In this document: positions 6,004 through 13,027 of the stretch, in pieces | Layout: each line of letters opens with the position of its first letter | How positions within the stretch are numbered: position 1 is the first letter of the stretch | Source: an uncultured Clostridia bacterium | GTDB taxonomy: Bacteria > Bacillota > Clostridia > Oscillospirales > Butyricicoccaceae | Direction of reading: 5' to 3' | NCBI GenBank assembly: GCA_910586575.1 | Contig: CAJUJQ010000060.1 | Span: forward strand, 1-18,069 | DNA: 18,069 nt | The notes under the pieces: model-generated | What the model saw: the letters and a program-made list of their open reading frames with translations, nothing else | The model's database searches: none | Told to the model about the DNA's origin: nothing | Position numbers and translations under genes: made by a program

Positions 6004-8289
6004 ATGAGACGTACAAAACGCCTGGGCGCTTTGCTGATCGCTCTGGTCATGCTGTTCACGATGATCCCGTTCACGACTGCGGGCGCAGCATCCCTGAGCG
6101 GCAACATCGTCCTGGTTATGAACAGTGACGAATTTACCGTAAACGGCACAAAGACCAAAATTGACGCACAAGGCTCCAAGCCGGTCCAGGAGAAGGGCTA
6201 CACCATGCTCCCGCTCCGTGCGATCCTGGAAGCGACCGGCGGCACGCTGACCTATGACGGCGCGACCCAGAAAATCACCATCGTGCGCGGCGGCGATACC
6301 GTTGTTCTGACCCTGAACAGCAAAACCGCTGTCGTCAACGGCGCGAACCGCACCCTCGGCGCAGCCCCCTATGCGGTCAACGGACGTACCATGGTACATA
6401 TCCGTACCCTGGAGCTGTTCGGCATGAAGGTGGACTGGAACTCCAGCAATAACAATGTTACCGTCAACTATGTGGAACCGACCAAAATCTTTAACCTGAC
6501 CCTGCAAAACGGGATGGGTACCGCCTATACGAGCGTACAGATTGCACCGATGACCACCGGCACGCCTGACTGGTCCGGCAACCTGCTCGGCGCGGACACC
6601 CTGAGCATCAACCAGAACCTGATTGTGCAGGCGCCGATTACCGGCACCGGTTTCTATCAGCTGCGCTGCGGCTATGCCTCTTCCGGGCAGACCATGTACC
6701 ATACCATCTCCAATATCAACCTGACCGGCATGACCGACCGCGCTACCATCCTGATGAACAACGCAACCGCCCCTGGTGTTTCGCTGGACGGCGCGTCGGC
6801 AACCAGCCGCAACATTCAGCTTTACATTGTTAACAACACCGGCAAAACACTGACCCAGCTGTACTGCAAGCTGAGCACAGAGCAGTATTATGACCAGAAC
6901 AAGAACCTGCTCAATTCCCAGCTGCTGTCAAACAAGGGCACCGCGACAACCACCATTAACCACGACAACGCAAAGCCCTATTATGATTTCTTCGCGCTCT
7001 GCTCGGACGGCACGACAGAGCATTACACCAACGTAACCATCGCCACCGCCACCACCCAGCAGAACTTCGCGACCGTTACGCTGAGCGCAAACGGCACCGC
7101 GAGCAGCGGCGGCACCAGCTCCGGCACCAGCACCGGTGATACCGAAATCACCTTCCGCAACAACTCCGGCAAGCGCATCTATGAGCTGCGCGCGTCCACC
7201 TCGAGCGGTGATTCCTCCATCAAGAACGGCACGGTCGTCTGGTCGGACAGCGACGGCGTGAAGGACGGCAGCACCGTTACCTTTAAGATGGATCTCAAGG
7301 ACACCTACCGCTGGTACTTCGGCGCGTATGACAGCAAGAAGGCCACCGGCAACCCGGATTACAGCAGCGGCGTCAACTTCAAGGCCAGCGGCGTCACTTC
7401 GGCGCGCCTGACCCTGACTACCGAGGATGATGGCTACGAGCTGTGCGACTACGGCAAGAGCGACTGCGACGGCTGTTATGATGAGGATCTGGGCAGCTCG
7501 GCCGCGTCGGATCGCCATGCTGAGCTGAAGAAGGATTACGGTTCAGAGATTACAACTAAGAAATATGACGAAATGGGCGAAAGCAGCACCGGCAAGAAAG
7601 ACAGGAAACATTATGAGGAACAGGAGGGTGACGCAACCTTCGAGCTTTCTCAAATCAAAACCGACGGCAGCAAGACCAATACCAGCGGCAACGATGGGGA
7701 AATCGACCTGAATCTGGTCGCTTACTATGATGATATCAAGGCGTTTTATGTCATCTCGAGGGACGATTACAGGGACAGTTCTATGAGTGACCCGGATGAC
7801 TTCGAGGACGCGTACGAGGATTTGCTGAGCGGTACGCTTGACAAGGGTGAGTCCGAACTGATCGATGACGCACTGGAGGGCGGCACGAACTATGTGGCAT
7901 GGGTCGTTGGCAAAAAGCTCTACAAGGGCAGCCTGTCGGTAGATGACGACGCTACCTGGGTTTCTGCCCTCAACAAGTCTTCAAACTCCCTGGATTACAA
8001 TGACTCCGAGAATGAAAAAGTCCTTGTATTGCTGGAAAACGACGGCGCTGGCTCAGGCTGCACCGTCAAAATGACCAACGATACGCACAGCACCGAAACT
8101 GTTTCGGTTTCCAACAACAGTTTCAGCTACATTTGGCTGACCATCAAGAAGGATGCGGACTGGACATTCGATGTTTCAGGCACAAGCTACAGCTTCAGCA
8201 GGGAAGAAATCGACCTGGATGAGTATGACGGCTTTGTCCATGCGACCTTCACGGAGAGAAGATTCGAGTTTGACAAAGCGGACGACTAA
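6004..8289 (+). CDS. Large secreted protein: stalk domain, three beta-rich repeats, acidic C-terminal region
   Basis: A 761-residue exported protein. The signal peptide is residues 1-29 (MRRTKR, hydrophobic core, AGAA). Residues 35-157 form a copper-amine-oxidase N1-like stalk domain: FTVNGTK, GYTMLPLRAILEATGGTLTY, ITIVRGGDTVVLTLNSKTAV, VNGRTMVHIRTLELFGMKVDW. Such domains usually anchor or present surface proteins and bind no copper. Three related segments follow at about 163-252, 268-362 and 380-475, each with an N-x-T/S-G start, a middle W/NLL region and a Y-rich end. The last two are joined by a Gly/Ser/Thr linker (367-378). After about 480 the protein becomes Asp/Glu-rich, with a small Cys cluster (CDYGKSDCDGC), and its DNA is visibly less GC-rich with more varied codons. 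I do not recognise the C-terminal part. The gene is monocistronic, between a strong promoter and a terminator. Confidence 0.85.
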   Translation: MRRTKRLGALLIALVMLFTMIPFTTAGAASLSGNIVLVMNSDEFTVNGTKTKIDAQGSKPVQEKGYTMLPLRAILEATGGTLTYDGATQKITIVRGGDTVVLTLNSKTAVVNGANRTLGAAPYAVNGRTMVHIRTLELFGMKVDWNSSNNNVTVNYVEPTKIFNLTLQNGMGTAYTSVQIAPMTTGTPDWSGNLLGADTLSINQNLIVQAPITGTGFYQLRCGYASSGQTMYHTISNINLTGMTDRATILMNNATAPGVSLDGASATSRNIQLYIVNNTGKTLTQLYCKLSTEQYYDQNKNLLNSQLLSNKGTATTTINHDNAKPYYDFFALCSDGTTEHYTNVTIATATTQQNFATVTLSANGTASSGGTSSGTSTGDTEITFRNNSGKRIYELRASTSSGDSSIKNGTVVWSDSDGVKDGSTVTFKMDLKDTYRWYFGAYDSKKATGNPDYSSGVNFKASGVTSARLTLTTEDDGYELCDYGKSDCDGCYDEDLGSSAASDRHAELKKDYGSEITTKKYDEMGESSTGKKDRKHYEEQEGDATFELSQIKTDGSKTNTSGNDGEIDLNLVAYYDDIKAFYVISRDDYRDSSMSDPDDFEDAYEDLLSGTLDKGESELIDDALEGGTNYVAWVVGKKLYKGSLSVDDDATWVSALNKSSNSLDYNDSENEKVLVLLENDGAGSGCTVKMTNDTHSTETVSVSNNSFSYIWLTIKKDADWTFDVSGTSYSFSREEIDLDEYDGFVHATFTERRFEFDKADD

Positions 8290-8311
8290 TTTCACCAAAA
8301 AATTCCGAAAA

Positions 8312-8350
8312 AGCACCCCCGGTTTTTTAGCCGGGGGGCTTTTATTTTCC
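8312..8350 (+). terminator. Rho-independent terminator of the large secreted protein
   Basis: A stem of 10 bp with one bulged A (AGCACCCCCGG at 8312-8322 with CCGGGGGGCT at 8331-8340) closes a T-rich 8-nt loop. It is followed by TTTATTTTCC and lies 22 nt after the stop codon. Confidence 0.85.
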
Positions 8351-8359
8351 GGTGGATTA

Positions 8360-8368
8360 TGTTATACT
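8360..8368 (+). promoter_or_regulatory. Extended -10 promoter for the ArsC/Spx-like gene
   Basis: TGTTATACT combines the TGn extension (8360-8362) with a 5/6 -10 box TATACT (8363-8368). The -35 region is only T-rich, which is tolerated with an extended -10. The predicted start is near 8375, giving a leader of about 75 nt that contains the hairpin at 8383-8420. Confidence 0.5.
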
Positions 8369-8382
8369 TAACCTATTCCGCG

Positions 8383-8420
8383 CGAAAAAAACATTTTCCC
8401 GGCTGCCGGGTGTTTTTTCG
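8383..8420 (+). promoter_or_regulatory. Leader hairpin with U-tract, possible attenuator
   Basis: A core stem CCCGG/CCGGG (8398-8402, 8406-8410) with a 3-nt loop is extended by CGAAAAAA...CA on the left and TGTTTTTTCG on the right (8383-8393 and 8411-8420, with a bulged A and a TTTT bulge). The U-run after the GC core makes it terminator-like. It lies between the only good promoter (8360-8368) and the ribosome-binding site (AGGGAGG, 8438-8444), so it may attenuate the ArsC/Spx-like operon. Alternatively it is a second terminator behind the one at 8312. Confidence 0.5.
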
Positions 8421-8449
8421 TATTCAGAAATTCCTGTAGGGAGGTTTCC

Positions 8450-8785
8450 GTGAATATCCAAATCTTTGGCAAACAAAAATGCTTTGACACCCAAAAGGCC
8501 GAGCGCTGGTTCAAGGAACGCAGGATTCCGTATCAGCTGGTGCGCCTTGACAAATACCCCATGTCACGCGGCGAGTTCGACAGCGTCTGCCGCGCGCTGG
8601 GCGGGCTGGACGCGCTGATTGATACCGGCGCGCGCGATATCGCAAGCCTGCAATACCTCGCGCTTGAAGAGGACAAGATCGAAAAGCTGCTGGACAACCC
8701 GCGCCTGATGCGTACCCCGGTCGTCCGCAACGGCCGTCTCGCGACGGTCGGCTACTGCCCGGATACCTGGGCGGGGTGGCAGTGA
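8450..8785 (+). CDS. ArsC/Spx-family thioredoxin-fold protein
   Basis: A 111-residue cytoplasmic protein of the ArsC/Spx/YffB superfamily. The N-terminal strand-loop IQIFGKQKCFDTQKAERWFK carries Cys11 in the position of the catalytic cysteine. The downstream RTPVVRNG corresponds to the conserved Arg-x-Pro region, followed by ATVGYCPDTW at the C-terminus. The KCFDTxKAER version is a Clostridia subgroup usually labelled arsenate-reductase-like. It has CFDT rather than a CxxC pair, and no arsenic genes are nearby, so arsenate reduction is not implied; a thiol-redox or regulatory role is equally possible. The GTG start is fixed by AGGGAGG five nt upstream. Its 3' end overlaps the next gene, which indicates translational coupling. 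Confidence 0.82.
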   Translation: MNIQIFGKQKCFDTQKAERWFKERRIPYQLVRLDKYPMSRGEFDSVCRALGGLDALIDTGARDIASLQYLALEEDKIEKLLDNPRLMRTPVVRNGRLATVGYCPDTWAGWQ

Positions 8786-10218
8786 GGGCGGGGCGCGCCG
8801 TTCGGCGCTTGCTGGCCCTCGCGGCGGTGCTGCTGGCTGTGTCGGCGGTCCCGGCAGGGGCGGCACAGTATACCGCGTTCCTGACGAATACCGGCCCGGT
8901 GAATGCCGATACTGGTTCCACCGCGCGCGGTGAGGCGACGATTGATTCCCGCTCCTATTCCTATCCGGACGGCTCGCGGCTGTCCATGCAGCGCCTGCGC
9001 ACGGCTGCGGCGGGCGCTCCGGCGCAGGACCTCGGAAAAATGACCGTCAGCGGCAGCGAAGGGCTGGTGCGCTGGTATGACAGCGCGGAGGCGGCATGGC
9101 ACGTGGTGCCTCTCAAGGCGGCAAGCTATCCGGCGGGGACCTATCATATTACCACCGACAAAGGCAGCGCGATTGTGGTGCCTTCCCAGACCTATCTGGA
9201 CCACAGCAACGGTATGATTGAACATTTGCCCGCCTATGACGGCACGCTGGTGATCAGCGAAACCGAAGGCGGCTTCCTGCTGACGCTGAAAACGCCCGCG
9301 CTGCCTGCCAATGTACATGCCGAATGGTTCCTGCTGCGCTCAAGCGGGCAGCTGGTCGATTGGAACAACCCGGAATCCGCGCCAAAATGGGCGATTTATT
9401 CCTTCACCGGCGACAACCGCTGGTGCTTGAATGGGTATTATTACCTGTCCCCGAACAGCTATTACCCGTGGGGAGAACATTATTATAACAACCTGCCCGC
9501 GGCCTATATTGCCGGGCGCATGATGCGCGATAACGGCCAGCCCGCGTCTGCCATCCTGGGGCTGGCCATGATGGATGTGATGAGCGGGCAGCGCAACGAG
9601 GAGGGCTATCTGCCGTCGCTGGCGGGCAGCACCTGGCTGCGGGACGATTACGGAATCGAGCCGGGCTATTTTGACACGCGGTTCAATGTGGATTTCTCGA
9701 TTGCGCAGATAAACGCGGTCGGGCGCTACGGAATCAACCAGTGGAAAACCGACCTGGTTCGCTTCGGGAACTATTTGTGCGGCTATAGTGAGCGGCACCA
9801 CTTCGCCTCCAATAAGGATGGGCAGGAGGGCTGGCTGGTGCAGGACTACGCCCACAAGAACGGCGGCAAACCGACCCATTGCTCACTGAACCATCAGGCG
9901 GCGAGCGCAGTATTCCTTTACCGGCTGTCCGACCTGACGGGGGATAAGCGGTTCACGGCGACCGCCGAACTGATGGTGCGCGGCATTGAGAATACCGCGC
10001 TGCTGTGGCTCAAGCCGGACGGCGACCTCTATTATTCGTATATGCCGGACGGCAAATATGACCGGGACGACTACCCGTATTTGACCTATAATGATTTATT
10101 GGAGCTGCAAGGGTACGTTACGGCGTCACGCGGGACGGCAAGTGCCCCGCTGAATACGCTGCTGGAAAGCAAGCGGAAATGGATGGACGCGCACGGTGTG
10201 GCCGGTTATAACAAGTAA
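8776..10218 (+). CDS. Secreted protein, possible glucuronyl C5-epimerase-like alpha-helical barrel
   Basis: A 480-residue exported protein. Residues 1-29 form a signal peptide (AVRAGRAVRRLLALAAVLL, with probable cleavage near AGAA). About residues 30-190 are beta-rich. Residues 205-475 are helical and aromatic-rich: NRWCLNGYYYLSPNSYYPWG, TRFNVDFSIAQINAVGRYG, HCSLNHQAASAVFLYRLSDL, LLWLKPDGDLYYSYMPDG, DYPYLTYNDLLELQ. Repeated helix pairs and the SLNHQ...FLY...TGD...DGDLYY...YLTYND pattern suggest an (alpha/alpha)-toroid as in D-glucuronyl C5-epimerase C-terminal domains, which invert uronic-acid residues within a polysaccharide. This assignment is from memory and tentative. The start may be GTG 8776 or GTG 8782; the latter gives a GTGA overlap with the ArsC-like stop and a better-placed GCGGGG ribosome-binding site. 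The MBOAT and SGNH genes follow. Confidence 0.72.
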   Translation: MAVRAGRAVRRLLALAAVLLAVSAVPAGAAQYTAFLTNTGPVNADTGSTARGEATIDSRSYSYPDGSRLSMQRLRTAAAGAPAQDLGKMTVSGSEGLVRWYDSAEAAWHVVPLKAASYPAGTYHITTDKGSAIVVPSQTYLDHSNGMIEHLPAYDGTLVISETEGGFLLTLKTPALPANVHAEWFLLRSSGQLVDWNNPESAPKWAIYSFTGDNRWCLNGYYYLSPNSYYPWGEHYYNNLPAAYIAGRMMRDNGQPASAILGLAMMDVMSGQRNEEGYLPSLAGSTWLRDDYGIEPGYFDTRFNVDFSIAQINAVGRYGINQWKTDLVRFGNYLCGYSERHHFASNKDGQEGWLVQDYAHKNGGKPTHCSLNHQAASAVFLYRLSDLTGDKRFTATAELMVRGIENTALLWLKPDGDLYYSYMPDGKYDRDDYPYLTYNDLLELQGYVTASRGTASAPLNTLLESKRKWMDAHGVAGYNK

Positions 10219-10372
10219 TGTTTATACGGATTGTAATTATTATATTGTTTTATACAGGGTGTGGCTGTCCTTGCGATGGTCACACCTTACGATATCCTGG
10301 AAAAGCAACCCTCAATTCTACAAATTGTAGTATCAAAACGAAAAATTACATTTTGTATTTTCGGAGGCTTCC
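10219..10372 (+). other. AT-rich leader between the epimerase-like and MBOAT genes
   Basis: This 154-nt gap contains an imperfect stem-loop (GGTGTG at 10258-10263 pairing with CACACC at 10281-10286, plus inner pairs) without a U-tract. It also holds a perfect 13-bp dyad CTACAAATTGTAG (10318-10330) and a ribosome-binding site GGAGG (10363-10367). -10-like sequences (TATACA at 10251, TACATT near 10347) lack convincing -35 partners. It may hold a weak promoter or operator; I see no protein gene in it. Confidence 0.35.
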
Positions 10373-11866
10373 ATGCTCTTTAATTCCATTGACTTCCTGC
10401 TGTTTTTTCCGCTGGTGACGGTGATCCATTTCCTGCTGCCGCACCGGGCGCGCTGGGCCTGGCTGCTGGTGACCAGCTATTTCTTCTACATGTGCTGGAA
10501 CCCGAAATATGTGCTTCTGATTGCGCTGTCCACCCTGATTACCTGGTGCAGCGGCCTGCTGCTGGAAGCCGCTGGGCAAGTCGCTGATGCAAAGCGCCGG
10601 GAACGTCTGCGGCGGCTGTGGGTCGGCCTGAGCTTCGGGCTGAACCTGGCGATTTTGTTTTTCTTTAAGTATTTCGGATTCCTGATGGACAACCTGTCGG
10701 CGCTGGCGGGGCTGGCTGGCATCACCTTCCGGCAGCCCGCGTTTGATATTATTTTACCGGTCGGCATTTCGTTTTACAGCTTTCAGGCGCTCAGTTATAC
10801 GATGGATGTCTACCGGGGCGAGCTGCCCGCCGAGCGTAACCTGTTCCGTTATGCGCTGTTTGTGTCCTTTTTCCCGCAGTTGGTGGCGGGGCCAATCGAG
10901 CGCTCGAAAAACCTGCTTTCACAGCTCTACGAGCGGCACGGCTTTGACCCCGACCGTGTGCGGAACGGGCTGCTGCTGATGCTGTGGGGCATGTTTGAAA
11001 AGGTGGTCGTTGCCGACCGCATTGCTTATCTGGTCACCCATGTGTTCGGCCATTACCAGGAGCTGCCCGGGATTGCGGCGGCGCTGGCAATGGTGCTGTT
11101 CCCGATTCAGGTTTACGGCGATTTTGCGGGGTATTCGGATATCGCGCGCGGCGCGGCGGAGGTGCTCGGCTTCCGGCTGATGGTCAATTTCCGGCAGCCG
11201 TTCTTTGCACGCTCGACACAGGATTTCTGGCGGCGGTGGCACATCTCGCTGTCATCGTGGTTCCGCGATTACCTTTATATCCCGCTGGGCGGCAGCAGGC
11301 GCGGCGCGGCGCGCAAGTATTGGAATATGTTTGTGGTGCAGCTGGCAAGCGGGCTATGGCACGGCGCGAACTGGACCTATGTCGTCTGGGGCGCGTTGAA
11401 CGGCGTGTTCCAGCTGGCGGGCGCCATCCTCGCGCCCCTGCGGGAACGGGCGTGCAGGCTGCTGCATATCTCCCGTGAAAGCGCGCCGGTCAAGGTGCTC
11501 AGCATGGTTTTCGTATTCCTGCTGTTTGCGTTCTCAATGGTCTTTTTCCGCGCGCCGGGGCTGCGGACGGCGCTGTCGTTCTTCAAACGGATGCTGCTGC
11601 ATTTCGAGCCGTTCGCGCTGCGCGGGGAAGCGCTCTACACCATCGGGCTTGCAAAACAGCATTTCCAGGTCTTGCAGTGGGCGCTGCTCCTGCTGCTGGG
11701 CGGGGACATGCTCAAGGAGCGGCTGGGCGAGGTGCGCCCGCACCTGACCCGCCTGCCGCTGCCGGTGCGCTGGACGGTGTACCTTGCGGGGCTGTTCCTC
11801 GTGCTGCTGTTCGGGATATACGGGCCGGGCTATTCCGAGTCGCAGTTTATCTATTTCCAGTTCTGA
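10373..11866 (+). CDS. MBOAT-family membrane O-acyltransferase (AlgI/DltB-like)
   Basis: A 497-residue polytopic membrane protein of normal MBOAT length, with many hydrophobic helices from LLFFPLVTVIHFLLP onward. Signature motifs are PVGISFYSFQALSYTMDVYR (129-148), FVSFFPQLVAGPIER (163-177), YGDFAGYSDIARG (248-260), DFWRRWHISLSSWFRDYLYI (284-303, with His290) and GLWHGANWTYVVWG (327-340), where His330 is the expected catalytic histidine. In AlgI-type systems, MBOAT proteins pass acetyl groups across the membrane for O-acetylation of exported polysaccharides; DltB instead transfers D-alanine. No dltA/dltC is present, and an SGNH protein follows after 9 nt, so polysaccharide O-acetylation is the better guess. 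The start is set by GGAGG five nt upstream. Confidence 0.93.
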   Translation: MLFNSIDFLLFFPLVTVIHFLLPHRARWAWLLVTSYFFYMCWNPKYVLLIALSTLITWCSGLLLEAAGQVADAKRRERLRRLWVGLSFGLNLAILFFFKYFGFLMDNLSALAGLAGITFRQPAFDIILPVGISFYSFQALSYTMDVYRGELPAERNLFRYALFVSFFPQLVAGPIERSKNLLSQLYERHGFDPDRVRNGLLLMLWGMFEKVVVADRIAYLVTHVFGHYQELPGIAAALAMVLFPIQVYGDFAGYSDIARGAAEVLGFRLMVNFRQPFFARSTQDFWRRWHISLSSWFRDYLYIPLGGSRRGAARKYWNMFVVQLASGLWHGANWTYVVWGALNGVFQLAGAILAPLRERACRLLHISRESAPVKVLSMVFVFLLFAFSMVFFRAPGLRTALSFFKRMLLHFEPFALRGEALYTIGLAKQHFQVLQWALLLLLGGDMLKERLGEVRPHLTRLPLPVRWTVYLAGLFLVLLFGIYGPGYSESQFIYFQF

Positions 11867-11875
11867 GGTGGCGAC

Positions 11876-12907
11876 ATGAAGAAAAATATCCGTTTTCTGA
11901 TCTCCGCAGCCGCATTCCTGCTGGTGTTCGGGCTGCTGTTCGCGCCGCTGAAGGAGCTGGTTTGCCGCAAGTCGCTGACCGGCACCTGGGATATGACCAA
12001 CAAAATCGGCGGCTTCTACAACGAGCCGGAGGATTCGTTTGAGGTGATGTATTTCGGCACGAGCCATGCCTACGCGGCGTTCTCCCCGCTGCGGATTTGG
12101 GAGAAAACCGGCGTGAAAAGCTATGTATTCGCGACCCAGCGCCAGCCGCTTTGGGCGACCTACGCCTACATGGTGGACGCACTGAAAACGCAGTCCCCGG
12201 CGCTGGCGGTGGTGGACTGCCGGGGCGCGCTCGAACCCTCCGAGGGACTTTATGACGACGGGGTGACGTATTCATTTATGGATGACCTCCCGTTTTCGTG
12301 GAACAAGGTGCGGCTCGCGTGGGTCTCGGCGGAGACGATGGAGGGGCGCGCCGAGCTGCTCTGCAACTTCGTCAAGTACCACGGGCGCTGGACGGATTTG
12401 ACCGAAACCGACTACACGTTCGACCGGTCGGCGCTGCGCGACCCTTATCGGGGGTATGTTTTCCTGCCGGTGAAGGAGGAAGTCTTTCACCGCCCGGTCA
12501 TTGAAGGGATTGCAGACAGCGCGCCGCTGGATGAGAAGAACGGCTATTGGCTGCGGAAAATCATCGAGCTGTGCCAAAAGCGCGGCGTCGGGCTGTGGCT
12601 GGTCAAAACCCCGTCCAACCTGGGCGCGGCGGAAAAAAAGCTGGTCAACACGGTCGAACGGATTGCGGCGGAGTATGGGGTACCCTTCGACGATTTCAAT
12701 GAGCGCTATACCGAAATTGGCCTGTCGCCGGAGCTGTTCTTTGACGCGCACCACATGGACGCGCGCGGCGCGGCGAAATTTACCGATTTCTTTGTCACGG
12801 AGCTGGCCGCCCGTTACCCGGCGCTTGCTGCCGACCCGCAGGACGCCGCGTGGGCGGCGGACGCCGACGCATATGAGGCCGCCTTACAGGCGCTGGCGCA
12901 GCCCTGA
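11876..12907 (+). CDS. Membrane-anchored SGNH/AlgX-like (DHHW-type) acetylation partner
   Basis: A 343-residue protein with an N-terminal signal anchor (residues 6-25) and an extracytoplasmic SGNH-hydrolase-like domain. Block I is MYFGTSHAYAAFSP with Ser63-His64. The C-terminal block is FFDAHHMDARGAAKFTDFF with Asp290 and His293, giving the Ser-His-Asp set typical of AlgJ/AlgX/DHHW proteins. These take acetyl groups delivered by an MBOAT partner and transfer them to polysaccharide hydroxyls outside the membrane. The gene starts 9 nt after the MBOAT stop, and its GAGGTGG ribosome-binding site overlaps that stop, so the two are co-translated. It ends in a strong terminator. Confidence 0.87.
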   Translation: MKKNIRFLISAAAFLLVFGLLFAPLKELVCRKSLTGTWDMTNKIGGFYNEPEDSFEVMYFGTSHAYAAFSPLRIWEKTGVKSYVFATQRQPLWATYAYMVDALKTQSPALAVVDCRGALEPSEGLYDDGVTYSFMDDLPFSWNKVRLAWVSAETMEGRAELLCNFVKYHGRWTDLTETDYTFDRSALRDPYRGYVFLPVKEEVFHRPVIEGIADSAPLDEKNGYWLRKIIELCQKRGVGLWLVKTPSNLGAAEKKLVNTVERIAAEYGVPFDDFNERYTEIGLSPELFFDAHHMDARGAAKFTDFFVTELAARYPALAADPQDAAWAADADAYEAALQALAQP

Positions 12908-12910
12908 ACG

Positions 12911-12940
12911 AAAAAAACCGCTTTCACGAGCGGTTTTTTT
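12911..12940 (+). terminator. Rho-independent terminator of the MBOAT/SGNH operon
   Basis: A 12-bp perfect stem (AAAAAAACCGCT at 12911-12922, AGCGGTTTTTTT at 12929-12940) with a 6-nt loop lies 3 nt after the stop codon. The A-tract and T-tract make it potentially bidirectional. Confidence 0.93.
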
Positions 12941-12961
12941 CTGGCGTTTTTCGCCCTTGGC

Positions 12962-12970
12962 TGGTATGAT
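12962..12970 (+). promoter_or_regulatory. Extended -10 promoter of the second PHP gene
   Basis: TGGTATGAT joins a TGn extension (12962-12964) to TATGAT (12965-12970, 5/6). No clear -35 box is present. The predicted start is near 12977. The leader contains a GC-rich 6-bp hairpin (12986-13001) and the ribosome-binding site GAGGAGG (13011-13017). Confidence 0.5.
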
Positions 12971-13027
12971 GGTATCAGCGGGACGGGCGGGGCAGCCCGC
13001 CGCCCATTTAGAGGAGGTATTTTTGAA

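Noticed and set aside
6001..6702. Minus-strand open frame of 233 codons inside the large secreted protein gene, and another at 6928-7518
   Set aside because: Both are antisense to a strongly codon-biased gene and have compositionally odd Ala/Val/Gly-rich translations. They are shadows.
8450..8785. Arsenic-resistance operon
   Set aside because: The ArsC/Spx-like protein has CFDT at the active site, and no arsR, arsB or acr3 gene is nearby.
10218..10418. 66-codon open frame between the epimerase-like and MBOAT genes
   Set aside because: No ribosome-binding site. It overlaps the MBOAT start, and its Cys-rich translation is typical of non-coding sequence.
10373..11866. dlt operon (teichoic-acid D-alanylation)
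   Set aside because: The MBOAT protein is DltB-like in fold only. No dltA, dltC or dltD is present, and the SGNH partner is AlgX/DHHW-like.
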